Notes under the pieces: model-generated | Told to the model about the DNA's origin: nothing | Databases searched by the model: none | What the model saw: the letters and a program-made list of their open reading frames with translations, nothing else | Assembly: GCF_009729055.1 (NCBI RefSeq) | Contig: NZ_CP045484.1 | Coordinates: 372,001 to 436,000, forward strand | From: Sulfurisphaera ohwakuensis | GTDB lineage: Archaea > Thermoproteota > Thermoprotei_A > Sulfolobales > Sulfolobaceae | Direction: 5' to 3' | DNA: 64,000 nucleotides | Position numbers and translations under genes: made by a program | In this document: positions 50,846 to 62,882 of the stretch, piece by piece | Numbering within the stretch: position 1 is the stretch's first letter | Layout of the letters: each line of letters opens with the position of its first letter

Positions 50846-51848
50846 CTCTAAAAATGAATGGTTTTTCGCCAGAAATTTCAATATTCACATTAAGAAACTT
50901 TTTGATAATCTCTGAATTAGTTCTTGCATGAGATGTGAGTTCAGAACCTATATATTCGCCATAATATAATGAAGCATATAGCATTAACATATCGCTCATG
51001 TGTTTATCGATGGTAGCGTTGCTTATAATTTCTTCATAAATAGATTTAGCTGCTTCTTCACCTACTATTTCAGCCCTTTTACCCTTTTCTCCTAAAGAGT
51101 CGGAACCAAGAAAAGTTTTTTCAAAAATCGCTGTTAATGCGATACCGGAGCCCTTACTTCTTTCATTCTCTCTAACATCAATTTCTATTTCTATTGGAAT
51201 CTTTATTTTTGAGAGAAGAAATTCTTTAGCTGACTTAGCTTGTCTCTCAGCTATGTGTGATGGTAAAGATGATACGTGGGAGATCCCTTTTATCATTAAT
51301 AACTCTCCTCTCTCCATTAAAGAGAATGAAGACGGGTTTCCTTTTACTTCTGTAATTTTGACTTCTCCTCCTCCTTCTGGGTAATGTCCTCTCCTAATAA
51401 GTATTAAATTTACTCTAATTCCTATTTTTTCTAACAGAGAGAGAAAGGTTAATCGTATATAATCTATTGAAGGAGATTTAGGAACATCTGTACCTCCTTT
51501 AATGGTAACTTTTATATTCCTATTAATTAATAAAGGCAGTATTGTTTGTAGAATTAAGGTTACACTTCCCGCAGTTCCTACGTCAAATTCAAAGTCTCCT
51601 TTTTCTACTATATCTTCCGGTTCGAAAACTAGTTCAGTTGATCCTACAAAGTCTCCTTTTACTTTAGCATTAGTTAATTTTTTAACTGCCTCAACAGCTG
51701 TAAGATGCTGTCTTTGTAAACCAGGTTTTGGTCTATTTGCTCTAATTTTATATATTCTGAATGGTTTCTTAGTTAATGCTGAGAGTGTTAAAGATGTTCT
51801 TAAAATTTGTCCTCCCCCTTCACCAAATGAACCGTCTATTTCAATCAT
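50829..51848 (-). CDS. rtcA: RNA 3'-terminal phosphate cyclase
   Basis: A 339-aa RtcA. Motifs: [48 protein letters not shown], and the adenylylated His in [17 protein letters not shown]. It converts RNA 3'-phosphate to 2',3'-cyclic phosphate with ATP. Start ATG 51848; a small unknown gene diverges 5 bp away. Confidence 0.95.
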   Translation of the reverse strand: MIEIDGSFGEGGGQILRTSLTLSALTKKPFRIYKIRANRPKPGLQRQHLTAVEAVKKLTNAKVKGDFVGSTELVFEPEDIVEKGDFEFDVGTAGSVTLILQTILPLLINRNIKVTIKGGTDVPKSPSIDYIRLTFLSLLEKIGIRVNLILIRRGHYPEGGGEVKITEVKGNPSSFSLMERGELLMIKGISHVSSLPSHIAERQAKSAKEFLLSKIKIPIEIEIDVRENERSKGSGIALTAIFEKTFLGSDSLGEKGKRAEIVGEEAAKSIYEEIISNATIDKHMSDMLMLYASLYYGEYIGSELTSHARTNSEIIKKFLNVNIEISGEKPFIFRAKKEL

Positions 51849-51853
51849 GACTG

Positions 51854-52306
51854 GTGAATATAGGAATGCGTGTGAAAATAAATGCTATTGCCAATATTAT
51901 AGGCACAGAAGAGCTAATAATTATTCCAATTACCCGAAACGGTGATTTCGTATTAGCATTAAATTTTTATGAAGACGTTGAAGGAGGAAGACTAGCTAGA
52001 TTTGTTCTAGTTTATGATAAATTCGGAGAAATTGATTATATGGAGACTATAATAAGGGGGGATAAGGTTATTGTTACAGCTGAGGGAATAGAAGAAGATT
52101 TCAAAAAGATCAGTAACTTAATAAAAATAGATAAGTATCTGAAAAGTAACAGAATACCTTTATTTGTCAACATAAGCGTGCTAAAGGATACTAATATTAA
52201 TGAGAGGGGTGTTAAAGGTTTTATAAATTATGTTGCTAAATTTGGAAGAATTGATGCTACTAAAGTGAGAAATGCTGTTCAGTTAACTATTGAAGAAAAC
52301 GTCTAA
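51854..52306 (+). CDS. Hypothetical protein, 150 aa
   Basis: I do not recognise the family. The N-terminal half is beta-rich ([58 protein letters not shown]) and the C-terminal half is helical and basic. Possible starts are GTG 51854, ATG 51866 and GTG 51872. It is divergent from rtcA and overlaps the Dpo4 gene end by 24 bp. RNA-related function is only suggested by the neighbour. Confidence 0.65.
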   Translation: MNIGMRVKINAIANIIGTEELIIIPITRNGDFVLALNFYEDVEGGRLARFVLVYDKFGEIDYMETIIRGDKVIVTAEGIEEDFKKISNLIKIDKYLKSNRIPLFVNISVLKDTNINERGVKGFINYVAKFGRIDATKVRNAVQLTIEENV

Positions 52307-53338
52307 TCCCTTCGATTTGTATATATTATCAAATCTTACTCCAACTCTTCTAACTAATCTACTATCTTTTTGTAAAATTTGTTTTAATAATTCAATTGAT
52401 TCTGTATAAGCTCTTTCTTTGCTTATACCAGATTTAAAAGTTTTACTTTTACTTACGATGTCTAAGTCTTGCATGATAGTTACCACAGTCATTCTCTTAG
52501 GTATACCTTCTATTTTGTTGTATGCTTCATCTATAGCCTTTTTCAGATAAGGTTCTATCACTTTTATATCTCTAGTATTTTTAGGTAATGTCAAATATCT
52601 TCCATGCGGTACCCTTTCTTTATTTAATACCGGCTCAAAATAAGAGTTTGTGGCTAATCTATAAAGATAAAATGCCTTAGCTTCCCCTATCTCTTCTTTT
52701 AATTTATCAAATGAAACAGATAAAATATCTATCAACTTATTTACACCTAATGAATGAAGTCTTTCAGAAATAACATTACCTACACCAGGAACCTCATCTA
52801 TATCAATACTTTTGATGAACTCCTCTATTTCGTCTGGTTTTACTACTCCTAATCCATTTGGTTTTACTCTATCTGCAATGATTTTTGCAAAAACCTTATT
52901 TGGTGCGATTCCAACTGTTACTGTAATCTTTTCCTTCTCCATTATTTCTCGTTTTAATTTTTTTCCTAATTCTATCGCCTCTTCAAAATTTTTCACCTTG
53001 CTAGTTATATCAATGTAGGCCTCGTCTATGCTAGCTATTTCAATTTTATCCGAATAGCTACTGATTATGCTCATTATTCTATTAGAAACCTCAGTATATA
53101 CTTCTTTGTGCATTGGAACGAATATTGCATTTGGTGCCAATTCCATTGCTCTTGATATAGGCATTCCAGCTTTTACTCCCAACTTCCTAGCTTCATAATT
53201 AGCTGTCGCTACAGCTCCACTTTTCTCATTTCTACCAGAATAAACACAGACTATAAGAGGTTTTCCTTTATATTGAGGATTTAAAACCTCCTCTACTTGA
53301 GCAAAGAAATAATCAAAATCCACAAACAATATTATCAT
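52283..53338 (-). CDS. dpo4: DNA polymerase IV (Dpo4, Y family)
   Basis: A 351-aa translesion polymerase. [21 protein letters not shown] opens the catalytic domain (Asp7), [21 protein letters not shown] contacts the template, and [10 protein letters not shown] holds the other acidic pair. VPGVGN is the thumb HhH. The C-terminal GLDVFFNS is a PCNA-binding PIP-like tail as in S. solfataricus Dpo4. ATG 53338 gives that enzyme's start; an ATG is also open two codons earlier. Overlaps the kinase stop by 4 nt. Confidence 0.97.
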   Translation of the reverse strand: MIILFVDFDYFFAQVEEVLNPQYKGKPLIVCVYSGRNEKSGAVATANYEARKLGVKAGMPISRAMELAPNAIFVPMHKEVYTEVSNRIMSIISSYSDKIEIASIDEAYIDITSKVKNFEEAIELGKKLKREIMEKEKITVTVGIAPNKVFAKIIADRVKPNGLGVVKPDEIEEFIKSIDIDEVPGVGNVISERLHSLGVNKLIDILSVSFDKLKEEIGEAKAFYLYRLATNSYFEPVLNKERVPHGRYLTLPKNTRDIKVIEPYLKKAIDEAYNKIEGIPKRMTVVTIMQDLDIVSKSKTFKSGISKERAYTESIELLKQILQKDSRLVRRVGVRFDNIYKSKGLDVFFNS

Positions 53339-54192
53339 ATACATTTTACCTTAGGCTCATAGATTTTTAGTGCTTCATGCACTTCATTAAGATTTGGTGA
53401 GCTTATTCCGCCAAGCCTTTGTATCTTAATTGCAGATGCGGTCACAGCTAATTTTAATCCTTCTTCAATACTTAATCCTTCTAAAAGGGAGTAATTGAAC
53501 GTAGCGTCAAAAACATCTCCTGCACCAGTCGTATCTACAATATTGTCTACTTTATATGCTTCAACATAGCACTCTTGATTTTCAGTAATTATTTTCGCTC
53601 CTTTTTCTCCCATTTTAATTACAATGATTTTAGCTCTAATCTTATCTAAATTAATTGCCTTACTTTCTTTCTCATTTAGGTAAAGTACATCAACATCTAC
53701 TTCATTAACATCTTTACTGAAGGGGCCAGGGTCATAAGAGATTAATCTTGCCATCGGATCTCTCACAACTATGTTTGGAGGAACTGAGGCAAAATGGATA
53801 GTATCGAAAAGTCCAAAATACTTTTTCACGTCTTCTTGGGTAATTAATGTTGAAGCACCAAGTTTTCTTACCATAGAAATCTTGCCATTCTTTCTTAAGA
53901 ATATTAATGCCATACTTTGTGGAGCATTAGTCTCTTCTACATAATCAAGCCCTACACCCATTTCAGCTATACTCTCCATTAGACTCTGAGTTATAGTGTT
54001 TTTCCCTACTTTTGCTAATAACTTGCTACTATGCCCTAACTTTGTTATAGCTACAGCATAATTTACTGCAGCACCACCTGGCATAATTTCCATTAAATCA
54101 GTAGTTAGAAACTCATCTGTATCAGGCATTTTTTCGATATTTACAATAATATCTATATTAAATCTACCCACTGATAAATGTATAGGTTTCAT
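53335..54192 (-). CDS. PfkB-family carbohydrate/nucleoside kinase
   Basis: A 285-aa ribokinase-like enzyme. [16 protein letters not shown] and the catalytic [13 protein letters not shown] (Asp base) are clear. Substrate (ribose, 2-keto-3-deoxygluconate, nucleoside or other) is not predictable. The ATG lies only 10 nt after the D box of a C/D guide RNA on the same strand, so the guide RNA forms the mRNA leader or is processed from it. Dpo4 follows in the same operon. Confidence 0.9.
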   Translation of the reverse strand: MKPIHLSVGRFNIDIIVNIEKMPDTDEFLTTDLMEIMPGGAAVNYAVAITKLGHSSKLLAKVGKNTITQSLMESIAEMGVGLDYVEETNAPQSMALIFLRKNGKISMVRKLGASTLITQEDVKKYFGLFDTIHFASVPPNIVVRDPMARLISYDPGPFSKDVNEVDVDVLYLNEKESKAINLDKIRAKIIVIKMGEKGAKIITENQECYVEAYKVDNIVDTTGAGDVFDATFNYSLLEGLSIEEGLKLAVTASAIKIQRLGGISSPNLNEVHEALKIYEPKVKCI

Positions 54193-54202
54193 ATCTCAAA
54201 CC

Positions 54203-54251
54203 TCAGACAGCCGCCACTTCAGCACATATCAGTACCAAAGGTCTTCATCAC
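54203..54251 (-). ncRNA. C/D box guide RNA with two 12-nt guides
   Basis: All four boxes are in canonical order on the minus strand: C GTGATGA (54251-54245), guide AGACCTTTGGTA (54244-54233), D' CTGA (54232-54229), spacer TAT, C' GTGCTGA (54225-54219, one mismatch), guide AGTGGCGGCTGT (54218-54207), D CTGA (54206-54203). Both guides are exactly 12 nt, the archaeal norm. The CTTAAAAGG box at 54276-54284 would start transcription near 54254. By the D+5 rule the modified bases pair with T and G: target UACCAAAGGUCU (A) and ACAGCCGCCACU (C). Targets in rRNA or tRNA are not verified. Confidence 0.82.
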
Positions 54252-54292
54252 TACATATAATTTTCATGTTAGTAACTTAAAAGGATAATCTC

Positions 54293-54303
54293 AAAAGCTT
54301 ATA
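54293..54303 (+). promoter_or_regulatory. Promoter (AAAAGCTTATA) for TIP49
   Basis: AAAAGCTTATA with its TATA part about 24 bp before ATG 54325; same BRE/TATA word as at 6306 and 8219. Confidence 0.55.
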
Positions 54304-54324
54304 GTAATATATAATATAACGAAT

Positions 54325-55679
<1,355 letters not shown>

Positions 55680-55683
<4 letters not shown>

Positions 55684-55728
55684 TGAAAGGCAACGGCACT
55701 GAATTATGATGTATTGTTGCCTGGCTGA
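55680..55728 (+). ncRNA. C/D box guide RNA at the TIP49 3' end
   Basis: Plus-strand order: C ATGATGA (55680-55686), guide AAGGCAACGGCA (55687-55698), D' CTGA (55699-55702), spacer ATT preceded by A, C' ATGATGT (55706-55712), guide ATTGTTGCCTGG (55713-55724), D CTGA (55725-55728). Both guides are exactly 12 nt. The C box contains the TIP49 stop codon, and the second half is antisense to the last codons of the Nudix gene. D+5 targets: UGCCGUUGCCUU (G) and CCAGGCAACAAU (G). The guides share a complementary GGCAAC/GTTGCC, so a hairpin is an alternative reading, but the box spacing argues for a guide RNA. Confidence 0.82.
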
Positions 55729-56177
55729 ATACATTTTTCGTATATTTTTTTGTCTATAATATCCCTTAATATTCTATATGTCATACCCCAAATACGATAA
55801 CCATTAAAATAATATTCGTCCCCATTACCTTTTTCAAGTTTGTTAATATCTGCCCAAAAAGCTGTATCAACTTCTTCTTTTTGAATTTGTAATGTAACTT
55901 CCTTATCAATACAACTTACATAAGCTTTAACCAGCATAGTAGGCATATTATTTGGATAATACATACCTAGTTCAATTAAGTTACATGGTCTTATTCCTAC
56001 TTCTTCTAAACACTCTCTAATTGCAGTGTATGAGCATTCTTCATTTTCTTCTCTTCTTCCTCCAGGTAATGCAATATGACCACTCCAAGGATCATTTTTG
56101 TTTTCTTTTCGTTTAATTAAAAGTATTTTACCATTTGCAGAAATAAGAGCAACGACTGCAGCCTTACATTCATTCAT
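55704..56177 (-). CDS. Nudix hydrolase (CoA/nucleotide pyrophosphatase-like)
   Basis: A 157-aa Nudix protein. LLIKRKENKNDPWSGHIALPGGRREENEE leads into the Nudix box GRREENEECSYTAIRECLEEVGI with the full GX5EX7REUXEE pattern. The HIALPGG word is typical of the CoA-diphosphatase branch. Cytosolic. The last about eight codons overlap the plus-strand C/D RNA. Confidence 0.88.
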   Translation of the reverse strand: MNECKAAVVALISANGKILLIKRKENKNDPWSGHIALPGGRREENEECSYTAIRECLEEVGIRPCNLIELGMYYPNNMPTMLVKAYVSCIDKEVTLQIQKEEVDTAFWADINKLEKGNGDEYYFNGYRIWGMTYRILRDIIDKKIYEKCIQPGNNTS

Positions 56178-56195
56178 ATTTATTTAATCTGACCC

Positions 56196-56206
56196 AAAGC
56201 TTATAT
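56196..56206 (+). promoter_or_regulatory. Promoter (AAAGCTTATAT) for the GMP synthase subunit
   Basis: AAAGCTTATAT with its TATA centre about 26 bp before GTG 56229, predicting a leaderless mRNA. Confidence 0.55.
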
Positions 56207-56228
56207 TTTTGAAAATGAACTTTCAAGT

Positions 56229-56795
56229 GTGAAAATTGCTGTAATTTATTTTGGAGGTCAATATAATCACTTAATAGTCAAAGACTTAAAATATTTAGGT
56301 TTAAATGCTGTTCCTATAACCCCAGAAAAACCGGTTGAAATTCTAAGAGATTATGATTGTATAATTTTTGGCGGAGGTCCTTATTCAGTTATTACAGAGT
56401 TAAATAAAATGGGTAATGCTGTAGATTATGTCCTTAAAACTTCTCAACCTAAACTAGGCATCTGCTTAGGTCATCAATTATTAGCAAAGGTTCTAGGTGG
56501 TGAAGTAACGAAGGCAACAAAACCAGAGTACGGATTAGTAAAAGTGAATATAAACGATGAAGATACCATCTTAAGAGGATTATCACCATCTATTAATGCC
56601 TGGGAAAGTCATACCGATGAAGTAGTCTCTCCACCTCAAGGGTTCAGAATTTTAGCAAATAGTGAAAATGCTAAAGTCCAAGCAATGGTAAATAAGGACA
56701 ATACAATATTTGGAGTGCAGTTTCATCCAGAAGTTAAGCATACTGAAAAAGGCATAGAAGTATTTAAGAATTTCATAGAAGCTTGCAAGAAATAG
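56229..56795 (+). CDS. guaAA: GMP synthase, glutamine amidotransferase subunit A
   Basis: A 188-aa class I amidotransferase: FGGQYNHLI, GICLGHQLL with the nucleophile Cys, and VQFHPEVKHT with the His-Glu pair. Archaea split GMP synthase in two polypeptides; this subunit releases ammonia from glutamine for the PPase-type GuaA-B subunit, which is not in the window. Start is GTG 56229. Its stop abuts the convergent gene's stop without any spacer. Confidence 0.93.
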   Translation: MKIAVIYFGGQYNHLIVKDLKYLGLNAVPITPEKPVEILRDYDCIIFGGGPYSVITELNKMGNAVDYVLKTSQPKLGICLGHQLLAKVLGGEVTKATKPEYGLVKVNINDEDTILRGLSPSINAWESHTDEVVSPPQGFRILANSENAKVQAMVNKDNTIFGVQFHPEVKHTEKGIEVFKNFIEACKK

Positions 56796-57572
<777 letters not shown>

Positions 57573-57640
57573 AATCTTAAAATTTGTGTGTATCCTAATA
57601 AATTGTGATGAAGAACAGCGGATCTGCTGAGTGAGGAATG

Positions 57641-58111
57641 ATGTACTGGGTTAGAAAAGGTATAATTGGCGGATCTCCCATACCTTATACAGAAGATGAT
57701 CTAGATGAATGGAAAAGAGAAGGAGTAAAAAGAATTCTTATCTTACCAGAAGAATGGGAAATAGAAGAAGCTTGGGGTTCAATGGATTATTATTTCTCTC
57801 TCTTAAGAGAGAAAGGATTTGAATTTTTACACGAACCAATACCAGATGGTTATGCACCAACTTTCGATCAGTTCCTTAGAATTTATGAATGGCTAAAGAA
57901 AGGTTATGCAAATCTTGTTCATTGTGTTGGTGGTATTGGAAGAACTGGAACAATTATAGCAGGGTATTTAATGCTCGAGGAAGATTTAGATAGTGGAGAA
58001 GCAATTGAAGAAGTAAGAAATTATAGGCCGGGGGCTGTACAAACTTATGAGCAACAATTATTTCTCTTACAACTTGAAAAGATGAAGGAGAAATGGAGGA
58101 CTATATTATAG
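57641..58111 (+). CDS. Protein tyrosine phosphatase
   Basis: A 156-aa phosphatase with the P-loop [11 protein letters not shown] (Cys95, Arg101), the general acid in IPDG (Asp69) and the Q-loop-like VQTYEQQ. It closely resembles the Sulfolobus PTP, which dephosphorylates tyrosine and serine in proteins. ATG 57641 is preferred (MYWVRKG start); ATG 57638 is directly before, with GTGAGG upstream. The end overlaps EndoV by 19 nt. Confidence 0.93.
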   Translation: MYWVRKGIIGGSPIPYTEDDLDEWKREGVKRILILPEEWEIEEAWGSMDYYFSLLREKGFEFLHEPIPDGYAPTFDQFLRIYEWLKKGYANLVHCVGGIGRTGTIIAGYLMLEEDLDSGEAIEEVRNYRPGAVQTYEQQLFLLQLEKMKEKWRTIL

Positions 58112-58683
58112 ATTTTCTTATAAAATTTCAAGAGTTAATAGCAAAAAATGTGAAAATCCAGCATCTTGGAATAGAAAATGTTAAAAGAATTTGTGGAACA
58201 GATATTGCTTATAAGGGAAATATTGGTTATGCTGTTGCTGTAAAAGAAGAAGAAGGAAAAATTGAATATAATCTCGTAAAAGGGGATGTCTTTTTTCCTT
58301 ATATACCAACATTTCTTTTCATGAGAGAAGCTCCATTGATGATAAAAGCTGTGGAAAAATATGAGTGTGATTTAATTTTAGTAGATGGACATGGCTTAAC
58401 ACATCCTAGAAAGAGCGGGATAGCTACGGTCATTGGTGTTTTATTAGATAAACCAACTATAGGTGTGGCTAAATCTAGGTTAACTGGAGATCTAGTAGTA
58501 GAAAATAATATAACTTATGTTATTCTTCATGGTGAAAAGTTAGGTGTAAAAGTAGGAAAGTATTTTTTTAGTATAGGTAATAAGACGGATCTTTCTGACG
58601 TAATAGATTTAGCTAAGAAAGGATATCCTACAGTATTGAAACTCGCGGATAAACTCTCAAAAGATTTGAAGAAAAAAGAATAA
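58093..58683 (+). CDS. nfi: Endonuclease V
   Basis: A 196-aa deoxyinosine-specific nuclease: [10 protein letters not shown] (first Asp), [34 protein letters not shown]. It starts repair of deaminated adenine in DNA and can cut inosine RNA. Translation is coupled to the phosphatase gene by a 19-nt overlap. Confidence 0.95.
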   Translation: MEDYIIDFLIKFQELIAKNVKIQHLGIENVKRICGTDIAYKGNIGYAVAVKEEEGKIEYNLVKGDVFFPYIPTFLFMREAPLMIKAVEKYECDLILVDGHGLTHPRKSGIATVIGVLLDKPTIGVAKSRLTGDLVVENNITYVILHGEKLGVKVGKYFFSIGNKTDLSDVIDLAKKGYPTVLKLADKLSKDLKKKE

Positions 58684-58708
58684 TAAACATGTGTTCGTAT
58701 TATAAATT

Positions 58709-59311
<603 letters not shown>

Positions 59312-59322
59312 GTTTATTGGTT

Positions 59323-60297
59323 ATGGATTATTACGCTATAGTGCATAATGATTTTGATGGTACTGCATCTGCTGCCGTATATGCTAGAGCTGTAAATGAA
59401 CTTCCTAAAAAAGTATTTTTTACTGAACCTACTAAGATTCATAACTTTTTGAGTAAGTTGGAATTAAGAGGAGTAAATAACATAATGATAGCAGACATTG
59501 GTATTAATGCCTCAACGTTTGATAGTATACTTCAAAGCTTAAAGAGGCTAATTTCACAAGGAGCAAAAATTCAATGGTTTGATCATCATGTCTGGAAAGA
59601 AGAATGGAAGAAAACGCTTTCAGATATTGGTGTAGAAGTTTATCATGATACTTCTACTTGTGGTGCTGGAGTTATTGTAAAATATTTAAATCCTAACGAT
59701 GAGTTTTCTAAGAAATTAGCTAGCGCAGATTGTTCTGTAGATATTTGGTTACATAATGACCCTATGGGAGAGAAACTAAGAAGAGTTGTTGAATCTAACA
59801 GAGATTATGGTTGGAAGGAATATCTTATAAAAAAGTTTTATCAAGGAATATTATGGGATGAAGAGTTTGAGAAAATTCTCGCAGATCAAATAGATAAAGA
59901 ATTAAAAGGATATGAAAAATTACCAAAATATATTAGAGTTCTTAATATAAATGGAAAGAATGTTGTTGTCGCTATAAGATGGAAAGGTCCGCCAGATATA
60001 AGTTATGCATCACAGTTCTTAATGAATAGATATAACGCTGTAGTATTTGCTTCTATTAATGGTAAGGCTATATCATTTAGGAGTAATTTGATTGAGGTAA
60101 GAAAATATGCAGAAAAGTTAGGTGGTGGTGGACATCCTTTAGCTGCTGGTGCTGGGTTAAAAGCTCCGTTTTGGAGGTTCTTGCTTCATAAATTAGGTTA
60201 TAGAAAACCTTTGTTAGATTGGGTGAGTAATATTGTAATTAATGTAATTAATGAGATAGGCTATGTACCTTATCAAAGAAAAGACATAAGGGTATAA
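59323..60297 (+). CDS. DHH-family phosphoesterase
   Basis: A 324-aa protein with NDFDGTASA, IADIG, FDHHVW and the DHHA1 motif GGGGHPLAAGAG. This fits the RecJ/NrnA-like superfamily that degrades short oligonucleotides or cyclic dinucleotides. The HNDFDGTAS variant and the DNP-like middle suggest the NrnB/oligoribonuclease branch. TTG 59317 is in frame; ATG 59323 is preferred. Confidence 0.85.
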   Translation: MDYYAIVHNDFDGTASAAVYARAVNELPKKVFFTEPTKIHNFLSKLELRGVNNIMIADIGINASTFDSILQSLKRLISQGAKIQWFDHHVWKEEWKKTLSDIGVEVYHDTSTCGAGVIVKYLNPNDEFSKKLASADCSVDIWLHNDPMGEKLRRVVESNRDYGWKEYLIKKFYQGILWDEEFEKILADQIDKELKGYEKLPKYIRVLNINGKNVVVAIRWKGPPDISYASQFLMNRYNAVVFASINGKAISFRSNLIEVRKYAEKLGGGGHPLAAGAGLKAPFWRFLLHKLGYRKPLLDWVSNIVINVINEIGYVPYQRKDIRV

Positions 60298-60396
60298 ACA
60301 TCGATACTCGTCTTCTTAATATATAAACTCATCTATTAACTTTCATTTAAAAATAATTTAAAAACATGAAATGATACTAACTTATAGTGATTCTAA

Positions 60397-61044
60397 ATGG
60401 TCAAACTATACTCTAAGTTCCCAGATGTACAAGTATTAACAACAAAAGGTCCAATTGATTTCTACAAAGATATATTTGGAAAAGGAAAATGGTTATTCCT
60501 ATTCGCTCATCCAGCAGACTTTACACCAGTATGTACAACAGAATTTGTAGCATTCTCGCAAAAGTACGAGGAATTCAAGAAACTTGGCGTAGAACTTGTT
60601 GGACTAAGTGTTGATAGTATTTACTCTCATATACAATGGTTAATGGATATTGAACAGAGATATGGCGTAAAAGTACCATTCCCAGTAATAGCAGATCCTG
60701 ACAAGAAATTAGCAAGAATGTTAGATGCATTAGATGAGGCCTCCGGTCAAACCATAAGAATTGTTGTTCTAGCATCACCGGATGGAATAATCAGATTTGT
60801 TGCTCAATATCCAATGGAGTTTGGAAGAAATATTGACGAATTGTTAAGAATAACTAAAGCTGCAATAGTTAACTATAAAGCAAAAGTAGTACTTCCTGCA
60901 AATTGGCAACCTGGTCAAGATGTTATAGTACCGCCACCAGCCATATTTGATGAAGCAGAAATGAGAATCAAATTACCAAATGCAAAAGCATGGTACTTAT
61001 TATTCAAGAAATATGAAGAACTTCCACCAGATCAGAAAGTTTGA
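60397..61044 (+). CDS. Peroxiredoxin, 1-Cys (Prx6-like)
   Basis: A 215-aa peroxiredoxin with HPADFTPVCTTEF (peroxidatic Cys46) and the long C-terminal arm. No other Cys is present, so resolution must use another thiol protein; many archaeal homologs carry extra C-terminal cysteines. Upstream is GTGATT as ribosome site. It reduces hydrogen peroxide and organic peroxides. Confidence 0.95.
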   Translation: MVKLYSKFPDVQVLTTKGPIDFYKDIFGKGKWLFLFAHPADFTPVCTTEFVAFSQKYEEFKKLGVELVGLSVDSIYSHIQWLMDIEQRYGVKVPFPVIADPDKKLARMLDALDEASGQTIRIVVLASPDGIIRFVAQYPMEFGRNIDELLRITKAAIVNYKAKVVLPANWQPGQDVIVPPPAIFDEAEMRIKLPNAKAWYLLFKKYEELPPDQKV

Positions 61045-61694
61045 ATTAATACAATTTTTTTATTAGCTGGTAAAGCTACATTATAAACTCTCACGTTTCT
61101 GACTACGCTAAATGTTATTTTTGCATAATGCGCATGGCCATGTATTGCGATATGTGGTAAGCATTCTGCTTCTTCAATAATTCTATCACCTAACTGTGGA
61201 TAAGCACTCTTTCTTTCCCCAACCACAGTAGAAAAACTTGAGGCATAATGAGTTAATAATATTTTTAGATCTCCCTCTTCACACAACATTTTAAAAATTT
61301 TCTCCTTCCTTTTTCTATAGAATTCTTCATCAAATCCGTTAAGTTTTTGCCATTTAGTTGGTTCCTCTAATACACCTTCACTTCCTACTATAGTTACTTT
61401 TTTTCCATTGATATCCAATTTAGTAACTTCATCTTCAAGCCATATAATCTTATCAAAATATTTCCTATAATATTCCCTTTTTTCTGTGAAATCTTCATTA
61501 CCAAATACTGCAACGGTAGTATACTTTTTCAAGACATCATATATAGGATAGAAATGATTATATTCACCTTCATTAACTAGATCACCAGCTAGGAGGAATA
61601 AGTCTATTTTTACATTTCTGATATTATTATATGCCATAAAGAATTGCGTAAGATATTTTGGTGAATGAATATCTGACGTAGAAGCTATAAGCAT
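61032..61694 (-). CDS. Calcineurin-like metallophosphoesterase
   Basis: A 220-aa phosphoesterase: STSDIHSP, LAGDLVNEG, VFGNED, LLTHYASS and HGHAHYAK provide the two-metal site. The small size and lack of signal peptide suggest a cytosolic enzyme; substrate unknown. Convergent with the peroxiredoxin gene (13-bp overlap). Confidence 0.9.
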   Translation of the reverse strand: MLIASTSDIHSPKYLTQFFMAYNNIRNVKIDLFLLAGDLVNEGEYNHFYPIYDVLKKYTTVAVFGNEDFTEKREYYRKYFDKIIWLEDEVTKLDINGKKVTIVGSEGVLEEPTKWQKLNGFDEEFYRKRKEKIFKMLCEEGDLKILLTHYASSFSTVVGERKSAYPQLGDRIIEEAECLPHIAIHGHAHYAKITFSVVRNVRVYNVALPANKKIVLIQTF

Positions 61695-61730
61695 AATTTA
61701 AATTATTCTTTCTGCATAAGAAATTTAATT

Positions 61731-62882
61731 GTGAAATTAGAAGGAATAGCAGATTTACCGTTACATACTGGTCATGTTCCTCCATGGTTAGCTCAAATTA
61801 TGAAAAGATTAAGTAAAGCCATTATAGATATTATGGTCATTGAATGGGGACCAGAAAAAGTTGTAGAAAGGCTTTCTAACCCGTTATGGTTCCAAGGATT
61901 TAACAATATTATAGGAATGGATTGGGATTCTTCTGGTTCTACAACCGTAACTTTAGGAATACTAAAAGAAGTTATAAAACCTGAAGAGGAAGGAATAGCG
62001 TTTCTAGGAGGAAAAGGTAAAAATGCAATAAAAGTACCAGAAGAGCTATATATCCTTTCAAAAAAATTCGACTTAGATTATGAAAAACTTGTAAGAGCTA
62101 GTAGATTAGTAGCTAAAGTCGATAGTGTGCTAATACAAGATTCTCACACTCTTTATCATCATTCTTTTATGGTAACAACAACAGGTAAGTGGGGTATAAT
62201 ACAACAGGGTATGAATATAGAAACTAAATTTGCAAGAAGATATCATTGGAAGGAAACAGAAAATTTTGTAAGTGAACCTCATTCTGGTATAGCTGGTACT
62301 AAGCAGAACCTAGCAATAAACGTAGTTGAAAAAGATAAAGAAAATACAAGAAAATTAATAGTAGATCTAGTTAGAGAAAGACCTTCTAATATTGTTGGTC
62401 AAGTTAAAAGAGCCATGTCTATGCTTAAAGGTCAAACCACCTTAGATTCTTTCAATAAAGCGTTCAACATCATAATTTCTCCACAAGCTAAATTAATTTA
62501 TATGAAACCTATAGATGTAAACAGAATACAGAACGTATTACAGCAATTATATGAATATAATCCCTCAAATTTAGAGGAAGTTTTACTTAATGGACTAGGT
62601 CCCTCTACAGCGAGGGCATTATATTTGGTTGCTGATTTAATATATAATGAGCCACCTTCTTACAAAGACCCGGTAAATTACCCCTATGATCCATTTAAAT
62701 ATACTTTTGCTAGTGGTGGTAAAGACGGAATTCCGTTTCCCGTAAATAGGAAAGTTGCATGGGAAGTTATTTATACGTTAGAAGATATTATAGAAAAAGC
62801 TAAGCTTGAAAGGAAAGATAAAGATTTTGCCTTAAATAAATTAAAAGAGATGGTAAAGTATGGAGATAAAGAAAGGTCTTGA
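61731..62882 (+). CDS. DUF763 family protein
   Basis: A 383-aa member of DUF763. GIADLPLHTGHVPPWLAQIMKRLSKAI, WGIIQQGMN, WHWK-like RYHWKE and LNGLGPSTARALYLVADLIY (helix-hairpin-helix-like) are visible. The HhH-like part hints at DNA binding. Function unknown. Start is GTG 61731. Overlaps citrate synthase by 23 nt. Confidence 0.85.
   Translation: MKLEGIADLPLHTGHVPPWLAQIMKRLSKAIIDIMVIEWGPEKVVERLSNPLWFQGFNNIIGMDWDSSGSTTVTLGILKEVIKPEEEGIAFLGGKGKNAIKVPEELYILSKKFDLDYEKLVRASRLVAKVDSVLIQDSHTLYHHSFMVTTTGKWGIIQQGMNIETKFARRYHWKETENFVSEPHSGIAGTKQNLAINVVEKDKENTRKLIVDLVRERPSNIVGQVKRAMSMLKGQTTLDSFNKAFNIIISPQAKLIYMKPIDVNRIQNVLQQLYEYNPSNLEEVLLNGLGPSTARALYLVADLIYNEPPSYKDPVNYPYDPFKYTFASGGKDGIPFPVNRKVAWEVIYTLEDIIEKAKLERKDKDFALNKLKEMVKYGDKERS

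Noticed and set aside
51502-51945. Plus-strand 147-codon frame opposite rtcA
   Set aside because: Antisense to conserved RtcA motifs; no recognisable protein.
57605-57650. Possible third C/D RNA: GTGATGA (57605-57611) and CTGA (57627-57630) before the phosphatase gene
   Set aside because: The guide would be 15 nt, the C' (GTGAGGA) is followed by no proper D box, and GAGG is better explained as the ribosome site of ATG 57638/57641.
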